64,000 nucleotides of DNA, from positions 124,001 through 188,000 of the forward strand of contig NZ_JBFNQN010000004.1 in assembly GCF_040796495.1 (NCBI RefSeq), read 5' to 3'. Each line of letters opens with the position of its first letter. Positions within the stretch are counted from its first letter, which is position 1. The translations under genes and the position numbers were made by a program. This stretch comes from Kineococcus endophyticus. Its GTDB lineage: Bacteria; Actinomycetota; Actinomycetes; Actinomycetales; Kineococcaceae. Below the pieces are notes generated by a model. That model was not told the origin of the DNA, made no database searches, and saw nothing but the letters and a program-made list of their open reading frames with translations. Positions 1 through 8,520 of this stretch are shown here, piece by piece.

Positions 1-778
1 CCAGGACCGGTTGGGCACTGGCGAGGATCCCGAACAGTCGCGGCGGAACGGTGCGCAGGGCGGTGAGGTCCGCGGCGTAGGGCACCACCGAGGACAGCAG
101 GCCGGTGGCCAGCGACCGCACGACCGTCGGGAGCGTCCAAGAGGCCACGGTGGTCGTCAGCAGCAGGACCGGCAGGTAGCCCAGAGCGCACAGCCCGCTC
201 GCCAGGGCGGGGGCCTGAAGGCCGTCCAGACGAGTCCCGACGAGTCGGTTCACCACGATGTACCCGGCCCAGCAGCCCGCGGCCGCCAGGCCCAGCGCGA
301 TCCCGGTGAGGTCGCTGGCCGGCCCTGGGAGGACCAGGACGTACACCCCGACCGCGGCCAGGGCGGCGGTCAGCCCGTCGCGGCGGCTGCGCGAGGCGAC
401 GAGCGCGACGGCGAGGGGGCCGAGGAACTCCAGCGTGACGGCAAGGGCCAGCCCGATCCGCTCGACGGCGGTGTAGAGGGAGAGGTTCATGCCGGCGAAG
501 ACGGCGGCCAGCAGCAGGACGGGCCACCACTGCGACCAGGTCAGGGAGCGCAGCTTCGGCCGGGCCACCGGCAGCAGGACCGCGGCGGCCACGAGCTGGC
601 GGACGGCGACGACGCCCGCGGGGCCGATCGCGGTGAACGCCTGGGCGCCGATGGCGGCGCCGACCTGGTTGCTGCCGGCGCCGGTGAGGGCGGTGAGCAC
701 TCCGGTCCACGGCCGGGCGGCAGTCTCCCGGGTGACCTGGGTGGCCGCCGGGCTGGTGCAGCCGGTGGAGGTGTCCAT
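1..778 (-). CDS. EamA/DMT-family transporter, RhtA-like (3' end outside window)
   Basis: This is an integral membrane exporter of the drug/metabolite superfamily. Family members such as RhtA move amino acids or other small metabolites out of the cell. The 259 visible residues show alternating hydrophobic helices and the two-fold EamA repeat: GAAIGAQAFTAIGPAGVVAVRQ in two pieces near residues 35-57, the ERIGLALAVTLEFLGPL helix after about residue 110, and the RTVPPRLFGILASAQPV segment near the cut end that matches the second EamA half. The ATG at 778 has GGAGG only 2-3 bases upstream, which is rather close. The C-terminus lies beyond base 1. It is divergent from a LysR regulator, with an inverted repeat between them, so that regulator probably controls it. 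Substrate cannot be told. Confidence 0.85.
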   Translation of the reverse strand, partial: MDTSTGCTSPAATQVTRETAARPWTGVLTALTGAGSNQVGAAIGAQAFTAIGPAGVVAVRQLVAAAVLLPVARPKLRSLTWSQWWPVLLLAAVFAGMNLSLYTAVERIGLALAVTLEFLGPLAVALVASRSRRDGLTAALAAVGVYVLVLPGPASDLTGIALGLAAAGCWAGYIVVNRLVGTRLDGLQAPALASGLCALGYLPVLLLTTTVASWTLPTVVRSLATGLLSSVVPYAADLTALRTVPPRLFGILASAQPVL

Positions 779-830
779 GACCTCCAGGCTCGTCATCCCC
801 GCGCTTGCCGCGAAATGCACGCCACGTCCC

Positions 831-853
831 TGCCATGCGCTCGGCGCATGGCA
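831..853. promoter_or_regulatory. LysR-type operator (T-N11-A palindrome)
   Basis: A perfect inverted repeat has 10-bp arms (TGCCATGCGC and GCGCATGGCA) around TCG. Its centre reads AT-N11-AT, the classic T-N11-A box of LysR regulators. It sits in the divergent EamA/LysR region and overlaps the ATG at 848. This argues either for autorepression at the start codon or for a true LysR start at GTG 884. Binding is inferred. Confidence 0.65.
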
Positions 854-1753
854 GAACGGGGGCCTTCGAACCCCGACCCCTCGGTGGAGGTGCGGCAGTT
901 GCGCGCCCTGGTGGCCGTGGCGCAGGAGGGGACCTTCACCGACGCCACGATCGCGCTGGGCACCTCCCAGGCGTCGGTCTCCCGCCTCGTGGCGTCGCTG
1001 GAACGGCAGGTGGGGGTCCGGCTCGTGGAGCGCGTCCCCCGTGGAGCGCGGTTGACCGAGGCGGGCGAGGCGGTCACCGTGCGGGCTCGGCGGGTCCTCG
1101 CCGAGGTCGAGGCCATCGCCCGCGGCGGCGGCCAGGCCGCGGGGGCGTCGGCGGGCGTCGAGGTGCACGTCGGCTACGCCTGGGCGGCGCTGGGACAGCA
1201 CACGACATCGGCGCAGCGGCGGTGGGCCGCGCAGCAGCCGGGGTCGTCGCTCGTCTTCGTCCAGGTCAACACCACGACGGCGGGACTGCTGGAACGGTCC
1301 GCCGACGTGGCCGTGACGCGTCGCCGCCTGGACGGGCGACGGTTCGAGACCGCGCTCGTGGGCACCGAGTCACGCTGGGCCGCCCTGCCGTCCGACCACC
1401 GGCTGGCCCGCCGCCGGTCGGTGCGGCTGGGGGACTTCGTCGAGGAGACCGTCGCCGTCGACGCGCGCACGGGCACCACCACGCAGGACCTGTGGCCGGC
1501 GCAGGCGGCCCCGACGGCGATGCGGGAGACCCACAGCAGCGACGAGTGGTTGACGTGCATCGCCGCCGGTCAGGCCGTGGGGTTGACGTCGCAGGCGACG
1601 ACGTTCCAGCACCCGAGGCCCGGGGTCGTGTACCGGCCGGTGCTCGACGCCGAGCCCGTCCCGGTGTGGCTGGCGTGGTGGCGCGACGAACCGGCCCGCT
1701 GGGTCGACGACCTCGTGGACCTGGTCACCGAGTTGTACCGCCACCCCGAATGA
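848..1753 (+). CDS. LysR-family transcriptional regulator
   Basis: This is a DNA-binding regulator with an N-terminal winged helix-turn-helix (residues about 13-75; VRQLRALVAVAQEGTF, then TSQASVSRLVASLERQVG) and a C-terminal periplasmic-binding-like effector domain. It is about 301 residues from ATG 848 or 289 from GTG 884. The 884 start puts the canonical LysR N-terminus (V-E-V-R-Q-L-R) at residue 1 and leaves the T-N11-A box outside the gene. Neither start has a convincing Shine-Dalgarno sequence. It is transcribed away from the EamA exporter, the usual arrangement for a LysR protein and its target. The inducer is unknown. Confidence 0.88.
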   Translation: MAERGPSNPDPSVEVRQLRALVAVAQEGTFTDATIALGTSQASVSRLVASLERQVGVRLVERVPRGARLTEAGEAVTVRARRVLAEVEAIARGGGQAAGASAGVEVHVGYAWAALGQHTTSAQRRWAAQQPGSSLVFVQVNTTTAGLLERSADVAVTRRRLDGRRFETALVGTESRWAALPSDHRLARRRSVRLGDFVEETVAVDARTGTTTQDLWPAQAAPTAMRETHSSDEWLTCIAAGQAVGLTSQATTFQHPRPGVVYRPVLDAEPVPVWLAWWRDEPARWVDDLVDLVTELYRHPE

Positions 1754-1780
1754 GCCCCGACGGGCCGCCGGAACCCCGTC

Positions 1781-1796
1781 GACGGGACGTCCCGTC
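1781..1796. repeat. 16-bp perfect palindrome between lysR and the esterase
   Basis: GACGGGACGTCCCGTC reads the same on both strands with no loop. It lies 28 bp after the LysR stop and 19 bp before the esterase start. It could be an operator for the esterase. Without a loop it is a poor terminator. Confidence 0.4.
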
Positions 1797-1814
1797 CGGT
1801 GCCAGGGTCGGACG

Positions 1815-2648
1815 GTGACCGTCCCGTACCGCCCTCTCCCGCAAGACCTCTCGGACGTCCGCTACGCCCACGGACCCGACTCCTCGCCCCGTCCGGGGGT
1901 TCCCCGCGGCGTCACCACCGCGTGGCGGCTGGACGCCGAGGCGTACCCGGGGACGAGCCGGACGGTGTGGACGCACGTCCCCGCCGGCCTCGACCCCGAC
2001 CGGCCGGCGGCCGTCGCCGTGTTCGACGACGGCTGGTGGTACCTCGACCCGGACGGTGACGTGCGCGGGGCGGTCGTCCTGGACAACCTCGTCGCCGCCG
2101 GCGCGGTGCCCCCGACGATCGGGCTGTTCGTCGACCCCGGGGTGCGCGAGGGGCCGGAGCCGGTGAACCGCAACGTCGAGTACGACGCCGCCGACGACCG
2201 CTACGCAGGCTTCCTCGTGGACGAGGTCCTCGCCCGCGTCGGGCGGGAGCACCGGCTGTCCGACGACCCGGCCCACGCCGTCGTCGTGGGCGGCAGCAGC
2301 GGCGGGAACGCGGCGTTCACCGCCGCCTGGCACCGGCCGGACCGCTTCGGGCAGGCCGTCTGCTTCCTGTCGAGCTTCGCGCAGATGCCGGGCGGCAACC
2401 CCTACCCGCGGCTCCTCGCGGACGGCGCGCGCCGCCCCGTCCGGTGGTTCCTGCAGGCCGCGCACCGGGACCTCGGCTGGAACCGGCCCGAGCGCAACTG
2501 GTTCGCGGAGAACCTCCGGGTCGCCGCCTCGCTGGCCGAGTCCGGGCACGACGTGCGCCTGGTCGTCGGGGACGGCGGCCACAGCCCGCAGCACGCCGGG
2601 GTCCTCCTCCCGGACGCCTTGCGGTGGGCGTTGGGGCATTGCACTTGA
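1815..2648 (+). CDS. alpha/beta-hydrolase, enterochelin-esterase-like
   Basis: This is a 277-residue serine hydrolase of the Fes/IroE-type putative esterase group (COG2382-like). Visible elements are a strand VAVFDDGWWYLD near residues 69-80, the nucleophile elbow GGSSGG (about 159-164), and a late D-G-G-H at about 253-256 that would supply the catalytic His. A conserved V-N-R-N-V-E-Y-D motif (about 117-124) is typical of the family. There is no signal peptide, so it is probably cytoplasmic. Family members cleave siderophore esters or other acyl esters. No siderophore genes are nearby, so the substrate is open. The GTG start at 1815 lacks a strong ribosome site. Confidence 0.8.
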   Translation: MTVPYRPLPQDLSDVRYAHGPDSSPRPGVPRGVTTAWRLDAEAYPGTSRTVWTHVPAGLDPDRPAAVAVFDDGWWYLDPDGDVRGAVVLDNLVAAGAVPPTIGLFVDPGVREGPEPVNRNVEYDAADDRYAGFLVDEVLARVGREHRLSDDPAHAVVVGGSSGGNAAFTAAWHRPDRFGQAVCFLSSFAQMPGGNPYPRLLADGARRPVRWFLQAAHRDLGWNRPERNWFAENLRVAASLAESGHDVRLVVGDGGHSPQHAGVLLPDALRWALGHCT

Positions 2649-2674
2649 CGCACGCTCTGCACTGAGTGCAAACT
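2645..2674 (+). promoter_or_regulatory. promoter with overlapping TetR-type operator
   Basis: A TTGACG -35 box (2645-2650) is followed by an 18-bp spacer and CAAACT (2669-2674). The palindrome TGCACTGAGTGCA (2658-2670) fills the spacer and touches the -10. The TetR start at 2681 is close enough for a nearly leaderless mRNA. Autorepression of the TetR-MFS operon through this palindrome is the simplest reading. Confidence 0.6.
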
Positions 2675-2680
2675 TGAACC

Positions 2681-3274
2681 GTGAACGACCCACTCACCCT
2701 GCGAGACCGCCGACGGGCCGAGACCACGGCCGAGATCGCCGCCGCGGCCCTGGACCTCGCCGTCGAGCGCGGCTGGGACCAGGTCACGGTCGACGACGTC
2801 GCCGCGCGCGCGGGCATCTCCCGCCGCACGTTCTTCAACTACTTCTCGACCAAGGACGAGGCCCTCTTCCACGACGCGATGGCCTGGCGCCCGGGCGCGC
2901 TGGAGGCGTTCACCGCCTCGCCGGCGCCGCTGCTCGACGCGCTCGAGGAGCTCTTCGCCACGCAGGCCGCCCAGGACACCCCCGACCGGGACCGCGCACT
3001 GCGCGTCATGCGCCTCGTCGACGGTTCCCCCGACCTCCTGCCCGGCCTGCTGGCCCGGATCGCCGCGAGCGAGCAGGCGCTGGCCGCGGCCGTCACGGCG
3101 CGCGGTGACGTCGACGAGTTCACCGCGCGGACCGTCGCCGCCGTGGCCGGCGCCCTCGCCCGCGTCAGCGGCACCAGCTGGATCGACGGCCGGCAACCCG
3201 ACCCCCTCAGTTCGACGCGGGCGGCATGGGCCGCCCTGCGCACCCTCACCACCACCGACCGGAGGACCCTGTGA
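2681..3274 (+). CDS. TetR-family repressor of the downstream efflux pump
   Basis: This is a 197-residue TetR regulator. The N-terminal helix-turn-helix (residues about 13-58) has the family pattern TVDDVAARAGISRRTFFNYF followed by STKDEAL, close to the MftR/AcrR subgroup. The remaining helices form the ligand domain. Its stop overlaps the GTG of the MFS gene by four bases (GTGA), so the two are co-transcribed and translationally coupled. It presumably represses both genes through the palindrome at 2658-2670 until a drug-like ligand binds. Confidence 0.9.
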   Translation: MNDPLTLRDRRRAETTAEIAAAALDLAVERGWDQVTVDDVAARAGISRRTFFNYFSTKDEALFHDAMAWRPGALEAFTASPAPLLDALEELFATQAAQDTPDRDRALRVMRLVDGSPDLLPGLLARIAASEQALAAAVTARGDVDEFTARTVAAVAGALARVSGTSWIDGRQPDPLSSTRAAWAALRTLTTTDRRTL

Positions 3275-4875
3275 CCACCACCGCGGCGGCGAGGCCCCGC
3301 ATCGGCTGGATCTTCGCCAGCCTGATGCTCGTCATGCTGCTCGCCTCGCTCGACCAGACCATCGTCGGCACGGCGCTGCCCACGATCGTCGGAGAACTCG
3401 ACGGGTTGCAGCACATGAGCTGGGCCATCACGGCCTACACCCTCGCCATCACGATCGCCATGCCCGTCTACGGCAAGGTCGGCGACCTCGTCGGCCGCAA
3501 GCGCCTGTTCCTCGTCGCCATCGCGCTGTTCCTGCTCGGGTCCGCGCTGGCGGGTTTCTCGCAGAGCATGCTGGAGTTCGTCGGGTTCCGGTTCCTGCAG
3601 GGCCTCGGCGGTTCCGGTCTGATGATCATGTCCCAGACGATCATCGCCGACGTCGTCCCGGCCCGGGACCGGGCGAAGTTCATGGCCCCCATCGGTGCCG
3701 TGTTCGGCGTGTCCGCCGTCGCCGGACCGCTGCTCGGCGGCTGGCTCACCGACTCGGTCGACTGGCGCTGGGTGTTCTGGATCAACCTTCCGCTGGGCCT
3801 CGTCGCCCTCGCCGTCGCCGCGCTCACCATCCGCCTGCCGAAGCGGCACAACAGCGCGGCGATCGACTACGCCGGCATGGCGCTGCTCGCCCTCGCCAGC
3901 ACCGGGCTCGTCCTCGTGATGAGCTGGGGCGGAACGCAGTACGCGTGGGGTTCACCGACCGTCGTCGGGTTGATCGCCGGGACGGTGGTCGCGGCGGTCG
4001 CGTTCGTCCTCGTCGAGCGGCGCGCGTCCGAACCCGTCATCCCCCTGCGGTTCTTCCGCAACCGCACGTTCGTCGTCACGACGCTGCTCGGCCTGGTCGT
4101 CGGCGCGGGCATGATGGGCGCGCTGGCCTACCTGCCGACGTACCTGCAGATGGTCTACGGCGTCGACGCCACCGAGTCGGGTCTGCTGCTGCTGCCGATG
4201 GTCGCCGGTCTGCTCGTCACGAGCCTGGCCTCCGGTGCGGCGGTGACGAAGACGGGTCGCTACAAGGTCCTGCCGATCGCCGGGACGGCCACCGCCGCCG
4301 TCGCGATGTTCCTGCTCTCGACGCTGACGGTCTCCACGTCGCTCGTGCTCGTCGGCCTCTACGTCGGGATCCTCGGCGCCGGGCTCGGCCTGTTCATGCA
4401 GATCATCGTCCTCGCCGTGCAGAACGCGGTCAGCCCGCGGGAGATCGGGACGGCGACGAGCTCGAACAACCTGTTCCGCGAACTGGGGGTCACGGTCGGG
4501 ACGGCCGTCCTCGGGACGGTGTTCGCCAGCCGCCTCACCGACCGGCTCGGCGGTGCGCTGGGGGGTTCGGCCGAGAGCGCCTCGAGCCTCACGCCGTCGC
4601 TCGTCGCGTCGCTGCCGGGGGACGTCGCCGACCGGGTCGTGGGCGCCTACGCCGACTCGCTCGTGCCGATCTTCCTCTGGCTCGTCCCGATGTTCCTGCT
4701 CGGCACGGTCATCGCGTTCTTCCTGCCCGAGGTCCCGCTGTCGAGCACCGCCCCGGCGGGGGAGGTCCAGGGCGAGGACGAGGAGGGCGCGGACGGCCCG
4801 GCGGAGGTGCCCGCCCAGACCGTCCGCGACGGGGCGACGGACACCGACCGCCCCGTGACCCCCGGCGTCAGCTGA
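3271..4875 (+). CDS. MFS multidrug exporter, DHA2 (EmrB/QacA) family, 14 TM
   Basis: This is a proton-driven drug efflux transporter in the inner membrane, 534 residues. An open frame continues upstream, but GTG 3271 has GGAGG at 3261-3265 and overlaps the TetR stop. Family motifs are visible: SLDQTIVGTALPTI in TM1 (motif D1), GKVGDLVGRKRLFL between TM2 and TM3 (motif A), and GPLLGGWL in TM5 (motif C). About 14 hydrophobic helices are followed by an acidic, Ala/Gly-rich cytoplasmic tail (GEDEEGADGP). The last 8 bp overlap the convergent iolG-type gene. The substrate is unknown. Confidence 0.9.
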   Translation: MTTTAAARPRIGWIFASLMLVMLLASLDQTIVGTALPTIVGELDGLQHMSWAITAYTLAITIAMPVYGKVGDLVGRKRLFLVAIALFLLGSALAGFSQSMLEFVGFRFLQGLGGSGLMIMSQTIIADVVPARDRAKFMAPIGAVFGVSAVAGPLLGGWLTDSVDWRWVFWINLPLGLVALAVAALTIRLPKRHNSAAIDYAGMALLALASTGLVLVMSWGGTQYAWGSPTVVGLIAGTVVAAVAFVLVERRASEPVIPLRFFRNRTFVVTTLLGLVVGAGMMGALAYLPTYLQMVYGVDATESGLLLLPMVAGLLVTSLASGAAVTKTGRYKVLPIAGTATAAVAMFLLSTLTVSTSLVLVGLYVGILGAGLGLFMQIIVLAVQNAVSPREIGTATSSNNLFRELGVTVGTAVLGTVFASRLTDRLGGALGGSAESASSLTPSLVASLPGDVADRVVGAYADSLVPIFLWLVPMFLLGTVIAFFLPEVPLSSTAPAGEVQGEDEEGADGPAEVPAQTVRDGATDTDRPVTPGVS

Positions 4876-5878
4876 GGTCGACGGCGACCGTGCGGCCCTC
4901 CCGGGCCGACGTCTCGGCGGCGTCGGCCAGGACGAGGGCCGCCCGGCCGTCCTCGAACCCGGGAACCCCGGGGGCGAGGTCCCCGCGGACGGCCGCGACG
5001 AACGCGGCCAGTTCCAGTTCGTACGCGTCGCGGTAGCGCTCCAGGAAGAACCGCCGGTACGGCTCGCCGACCGAACTCGCGCTCGCGCTGGAGGACCGGA
5101 CCAGGGTCGGGGTGACGTTGCCGACCTCGAGCAGGCCGTCGGCTCCGAAGGCCTCGATGCGCTGGTCGTAGCCGTAGGCGCTGTGGCGGGAGTTCGTGAT
5201 GGTGACCGACTCCCCGCCCGCGCCGACGAGGGTGGTGACCGCGGCGTCGAAGTCGCCCGCCTCGGAGATCCCCGCGTCGAACTGCCGCAGGCCGACCGCC
5301 GTCACCGACACGATGTCGGGGACGAAGGACCGGGCCATGTCGAAGTCGTGGATCGCCATGTCGCGGAAGATGCCGCCGGAGACCCGCACGTAGTCCGAAG
5401 GCGGCGCCTCGGGGTCGCGGCTGGTGATCGCGAGGTGCTCCAGGCGCCCGACCTCGCCGGCCTGCACCCGGCGGCGCAGCTCGGCGAAGTGCGGGTCGAA
5501 GCGGCGGTTGAAGCCCAGGACGACCGGCGTCGACGCGGCGCGGGCGCGGTCGCGGACGGCGTCGACGCGGGTGATGTCGAGGTCGATCGGCTTCTCGCAG
5601 AGCACGGCCTTGCCGGCGTCCAGTGCCGCGGAGAGCAGGTCGACGTGCGTGGGCGTCGGGGACGCGATGACGACGGCGTCGACGTCGTCGGCCGCGATGG
5701 CCTCCAGCGCGTCGGCCGTGGCCCGGCCCCCGTGCTGCGCCACCGTGCGTTCCGCCCCCGCGACGATCGCGTCGGCCGCCACCGTGAGGACCGCGTCGGG
5801 GCTGCGGTGGATCGAGGCGGCGTGGACCTGGCCGATGCGGCCGGTGCCGATGAGCGCGAAGCGGACGGGCTGGGACAT
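4868..5878 (-). CDS. iolG: inositol 2-dehydrogenase-type Gfo/Idh/MocA oxidoreductase
   Basis: This is a 336-residue NAD(P)-dependent dehydrogenase. The N-terminal Rossmann motif is GTGRIGQVHAASI (about 11-23), the dinucleotide/catalytic motif is C-E-K-P (Lys96), and the family signature GGIFRDMAIHDFDMARSF supplies the active-site Asp/His near 170-185. This matches inositol 2-dehydrogenases, which oxidise myo-inositol to scyllo-inosose. Related enzymes act on other polyols or sugars. The other inositol genes (iolB, iolC, iolD, iolA) are not in the window, so a different cyclitol or sugar is possible. It has its own promoter and operator upstream and is divergent from the FGGY kinase operon. 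Confidence 0.85.
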   Translation of the reverse strand: MSQPVRFALIGTGRIGQVHAASIHRSPDAVLTVAADAIVAGAERTVAQHGGRATADALEAIAADDVDAVVIASPTPTHVDLLSAALDAGKAVLCEKPIDLDITRVDAVRDRARAASTPVVLGFNRRFDPHFAELRRRVQAGEVGRLEHLAITSRDPEAPPSDYVRVSGGIFRDMAIHDFDMARSFVPDIVSVTAVGLRQFDAGISEAGDFDAAVTTLVGAGGESVTITNSRHSAYGYDQRIEAFGADGLLEVGNVTPTLVRSSSASASSVGEPYRRFFLERYRDAYELELAAFVAAVRGDLAPGVPGFEDGRAALVLADAAETSAREGRTVAVDLS

Positions 5879-5912
5879 CTCTGTCCTCTCGGAGAGGCGG
5901 GGATCAGGGCGG

Positions 5913-5955
5913 TGGACCGGTCCAAAGGGTAGGGACCGCCCGCCTCGGGGGTCAA
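5913..5955 (-). promoter_or_regulatory. iolG-type gene promoter with LacI-like operator
   Basis: Reading the minus strand, TTGACC (5955-5950) is followed by an 18-bp spacer and TACCCT (5931-5926). Directly downstream lies the perfect palindrome TGGACCGGTCCA (5924-5913) with a central CG, as in LacI/GalR operators. It would cover the transcription start. It differs from both operators found elsewhere in this region, so another regulator may act here. Confidence 0.55.
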
Positions 5956-5976
5956 CGCGAGCGCCCCGTCACAGGG

Positions 5977-6040
5977 CTGGAAGCACACCTTCCGCCCCGC
6001 AACCTCGCCCCGGAGGGGCGGAAAGGGTGTTTTTCACGCG
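5977..6040. repeat. palindromic intergenic repeat, copy 1 (degenerate)
   Basis: An imperfect inverted repeat has left arm 5977-5998 and right arm 6015-6040. It shares the TTCCGCCC / GGGCGGAA core and the GTGTTTTTCACGCG outer end with copies at 44947-45007 and 57907-57974. Here it lies between divergent genes, so it is not acting as a simple transcription terminator. The left arm has lost two bases compared with the right. Confidence 0.65.
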
Positions 6041-6055
6041 GGGACGGGTGGGCCC

Positions 6056-6114
6056 TTGACACGCATGACACCGATGTCATAGACAGTGCTCCGCGCCCAT
6101 GACATCGATGACAT
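6056..6114 (+). promoter_or_regulatory. kinase-aldolase promoter with two LacI-type operators
   Basis: TTGACA (6056-6061), an 18-bp spacer and TAGACA (6080-6085) form a good promoter. The spacer is almost filled by ATGACACCGATGTCAT (6065-6080). A second, less symmetric copy, ATGACATCGATGACAT, lies at 6099-6114. The same motif occurs at 9144-9159 and 10478-10493, so one LacI regulator, most simply the one at 9336, should control all these promoters. Confidence 0.7.
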
Positions 6115-6173
6115 GGGCTGTGGCGCGATCCGCGGCACCCAGCGTGCGGGACCCGTGGACGGGAGGGACGGTC

Positions 6174-7574
6174 ATGGCGAGCGGACTGCACATCGGTCTC
6201 GACGTCGGGTCGACGCGGACGAAGGCCGTCGCCCACGACGACGTGGGCACGGTCCTCGCGGTGCACGACACCGCCACCGCGTGGAGCACGTCGCCTGCAG
6301 GGCGGAGCGAGACCTCCGGAGCGGCTCTGCTGGCCGGGGCACTCACCGCACTGCACGGTCTGCTGGCCCGGCTGGACGAGGACCGGCGCGTCGTCTCGAT
6401 CGGCGTCACCGGGATGGCCGAGAGCGGTGTCCTGCTCGACTCCTCCGGGGCGGAGGCCGCTCCCGTCGTCGCCTGGTACGACCCCCGGGGCCGGGACGAG
6501 GTGGCCGCACTGCCGGCCGCGGTCCGCGACGCCTTCACCGCCACCACCGGTCTGCGCGCCGACTCCCAGCCCAGCGCCGCGACGCTGGCCTGGGGACGGC
6601 GCCACGGGTGGGAGGTCTCCTCGTCCTCGACCTGGCTCAGCGTCCCCGAGTTCGTCGTCGCCGCCCTCGGCGGCGACCGCGTCGCCGAGCCCTCCCTGGC
6701 CTCGCGCACCGGGCTGTTCGACACCGTCCGCGGCGTCGCCTCCGACGACGTCGCCGACGCCCTCGGCCTGCCCCGCCACCTCCTGCCCCCGCCCCGGCCG
6801 GCGGGGACGAGCGCGGGCACCGTCACCGCCGACGGGGTCGACGCGCGCCTGCGCGGCGCGGTGCTCACCGTGGCCGGGCACGACCACCCCGTCGCGGCGG
6901 TCGGCGCCGGTGCGGTGCACCCGGGGCACCTCTTCAACGGGGCCGGGACCGCGGACGTGCTGCTGCGCTCCGTCGACGTCCGGGTCACTCCCGCCGACCG
7001 CGCCCGCCTCGCCGCCGCGGGCGTCTCCGTGGGGGCCCACGTGCTCGACGGACTCCAGGCCGTCCTCGGCGGCGTCAGCGCCGGGGTCGTCCTGCGCCGC
7101 GTCCTGGCGCTCACCGGCGCCGCGGGCGGCGGTCGCGGCGAGGGCGAGCTGCGCCGAGCCCTCGCCCAGGCGGCCGCCCCCACCCCCCGACCCGGGCCCG
7201 GCGTGCGCGTCGTCGCCGGTGGCCGCGGCGGGGACGACGTCCAGGTGGTCGTCGAGCGCGAGGCCGGCCCCGCCGAGGTGCTGGCCGCCGCCCTGCACCA
7301 CGTGGGCGAGCAGATCACCGCGCTCCTCACCCTCGTCGAGTCCGTCGTCGGACCCCACTCCGCCGCCGTCACGAGCGGCGGCTGGACGGGCATGACCTGC
7401 GTGAGCGCCCTCAAGCGCGAGGTCATCCCGCGGCTCACCTTCTCCTCCGTGCAGCTGCCCGGCTGCCGGGGAGCCGCCGTCCTCGGCGCGCTCGCGGCCA
7501 CCGGCGCGCAGGACCAGCGCGGTCTGGCCGCACTGCTCGACGTCTGGGGCGCGCCCCGGCCCGTCCCCGCCTGA
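6174..7574 (+). CDS. FGGY-family carbohydrate kinase
   Basis: This is a 466-residue ATP-dependent sugar kinase of the xylulokinase/gluconokinase superfamily. The N-terminal phosphate-binding motif LDVGSTRTKA is at about residues 6-15, the first-domain substrate loop contains GMAESG, and the second-domain ATP motif is SGGW near 401-404. The ATG at 6174 has GGGAGGG 7-13 bases upstream. An open frame extends to 6099 but would run through the operator. It is followed 40 bp downstream by a class I aldolase, so the kinase probably phosphorylates a ketose or polyol that the aldolase then cleaves. The exact sugar cannot be read from the sequence. Confidence 0.87.
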   Translation: MASGLHIGLDVGSTRTKAVAHDDVGTVLAVHDTATAWSTSPAGRSETSGAALLAGALTALHGLLARLDEDRRVVSIGVTGMAESGVLLDSSGAEAAPVVAWYDPRGRDEVAALPAAVRDAFTATTGLRADSQPSAATLAWGRRHGWEVSSSSTWLSVPEFVVAALGGDRVAEPSLASRTGLFDTVRGVASDDVADALGLPRHLLPPPRPAGTSAGTVTADGVDARLRGAVLTVAGHDHPVAAVGAGAVHPGHLFNGAGTADVLLRSVDVRVTPADRARLAAAGVSVGAHVLDGLQAVLGGVSAGVVLRRVLALTGAAGGGRGEGELRRALAQAAAPTPRPGPGVRVVAGGRGGDDVQVVVEREAGPAEVLAAALHHVGEQITALLTLVESVVGPHSAAVTSGGWTGMTCVSALKREVIPRLTFSSVQLPGCRGAAVLGALAATGAQDQRGLAALLDVWGAPRPVPA

Positions 7575-7614
7575 CCCACCACTCCCACCACCCCACGCCC
7601 AGAGGAGCACCACC

Positions 7615-8511
7615 GTGAACGAGCTCACCACCCTCGAGAAGCGCGCCCTGGCCCGGATCAGCACCGCCGAGGGGCACGTGCTGATCGTCGCCGCCGACCA
7701 GCGCAACGGCATGAAGGCGGTCCTCGAGGACGCCCCCGACGGCCCCGGTTCCGTGACCCGCGAGCAGCTCGCCGAGGTCAAGGGCGACCTCGTGCGCCAC
7801 CTCGCCAGCCACGGGCCCGCGATCCTGCTCGACCCCGAGGTGGCGTTGCCCGGACTGGTCGACGACGGCGTCCTGGACGGCACGGCGCTCGTCGTCGGCA
7901 TGGACGCCTCGGGCTTCGACCTCGTCGACGGCCTGCGGTACACCAGGTTCAGCGACGGCGTCACGCCCCGCACCGTCCGCGACCTGGGCGGTGACGCCGC
8001 GAAGATGCTCTGGTACATGCGGCCCGACCGTCAGGGCGTGGACTCCGAGGTCGTCCGCCAGGTCCGTGAGCTCGTCGAGGCGTGCACGGCCGAGGGCGTG
8101 CTGCTGATCGTCGAGATCCTGACCTACCAGCTCGAGGACGAGACCGCCGAGGAGTACGCGCAGCGGTTCCCGCAGCTCGTGGTCGACGCCACCCGCCTGT
8201 CGGTGCAGGCCGGCGCCAAGGTGTTGAAGCTGCCCTACCCGGGGTCGGCCGAGGCCTGCGCGGCCGTCACCGAGGCCGCGGCGGGGGTGCCGTGGGCCGT
8301 GCTCTCGGCCGGCGTCGACCACACGACGTTCATCGAGCAGGTCCGCACCGCGGTGGCCCACGGCGCGAGCGGCGCGATGGCCGGCCGCTCGTTGTGGAAG
8401 GACTGCCTGTCGGTGTCCTCGGCGGTCCGCGAGGAGATGCTCAGCACGCGCGCCCTGCCCCGGCTGCGCGAACTGCAGGAGGCCGTCGACCGGGTCGGCG
8501 TCGGCGTCTGA
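7615..8511 (+). CDS. class I aldolase, LacD/YihT-like TIM barrel
   Basis: This 298-residue protein resembles tagatose-1,6-bisphosphate aldolase (LacD) and sulfofructose-phosphate aldolase (YihT). Landmarks are VAADQRNGM after strand 1 (about 23-31), AILLDPEVALP (about 68-78), the Schiff-base lysine in AKVLKLPYP (Lys205), and PWAVLSAGVDHTTF followed by GASGAMAGRSLWKD for phosphate binding. It would split a ketose phosphate into dihydroxyacetone phosphate and an aldehyde. It shares an operon with the FGGY kinase. A Cgl0159-like aldolase of uncertain activity is an alternative family name. Confidence 0.82.
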   Translation: MNELTTLEKRALARISTAEGHVLIVAADQRNGMKAVLEDAPDGPGSVTREQLAEVKGDLVRHLASHGPAILLDPEVALPGLVDDGVLDGTALVVGMDASGFDLVDGLRYTRFSDGVTPRTVRDLGGDAAKMLWYMRPDRQGVDSEVVRQVRELVEACTAEGVLLIVEILTYQLEDETAEEYAQRFPQLVVDATRLSVQAGAKVLKLPYPGSAEACAAVTEAAAGVPWAVLSAGVDHTTFIEQVRTAVAHGASGAMAGRSLWKDCLSVSSAVREEMLSTRALPRLRELQEAVDRVGVGV

Positions 8512-8520
8512 TCCCGCCCG

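Noticed and set aside
6174-8511. A sulfoquinovose (sulfo-EMP) pathway because of the YihT-like aldolase
   Set aside because: No sulfoquinovosidase, sulfoquinovose isomerase (YihS), dedicated PfkB sulfofructose kinase next to the aldolase, or sulfolactaldehyde enzyme is seen. The LacD/YihT resemblance alone is not specific.
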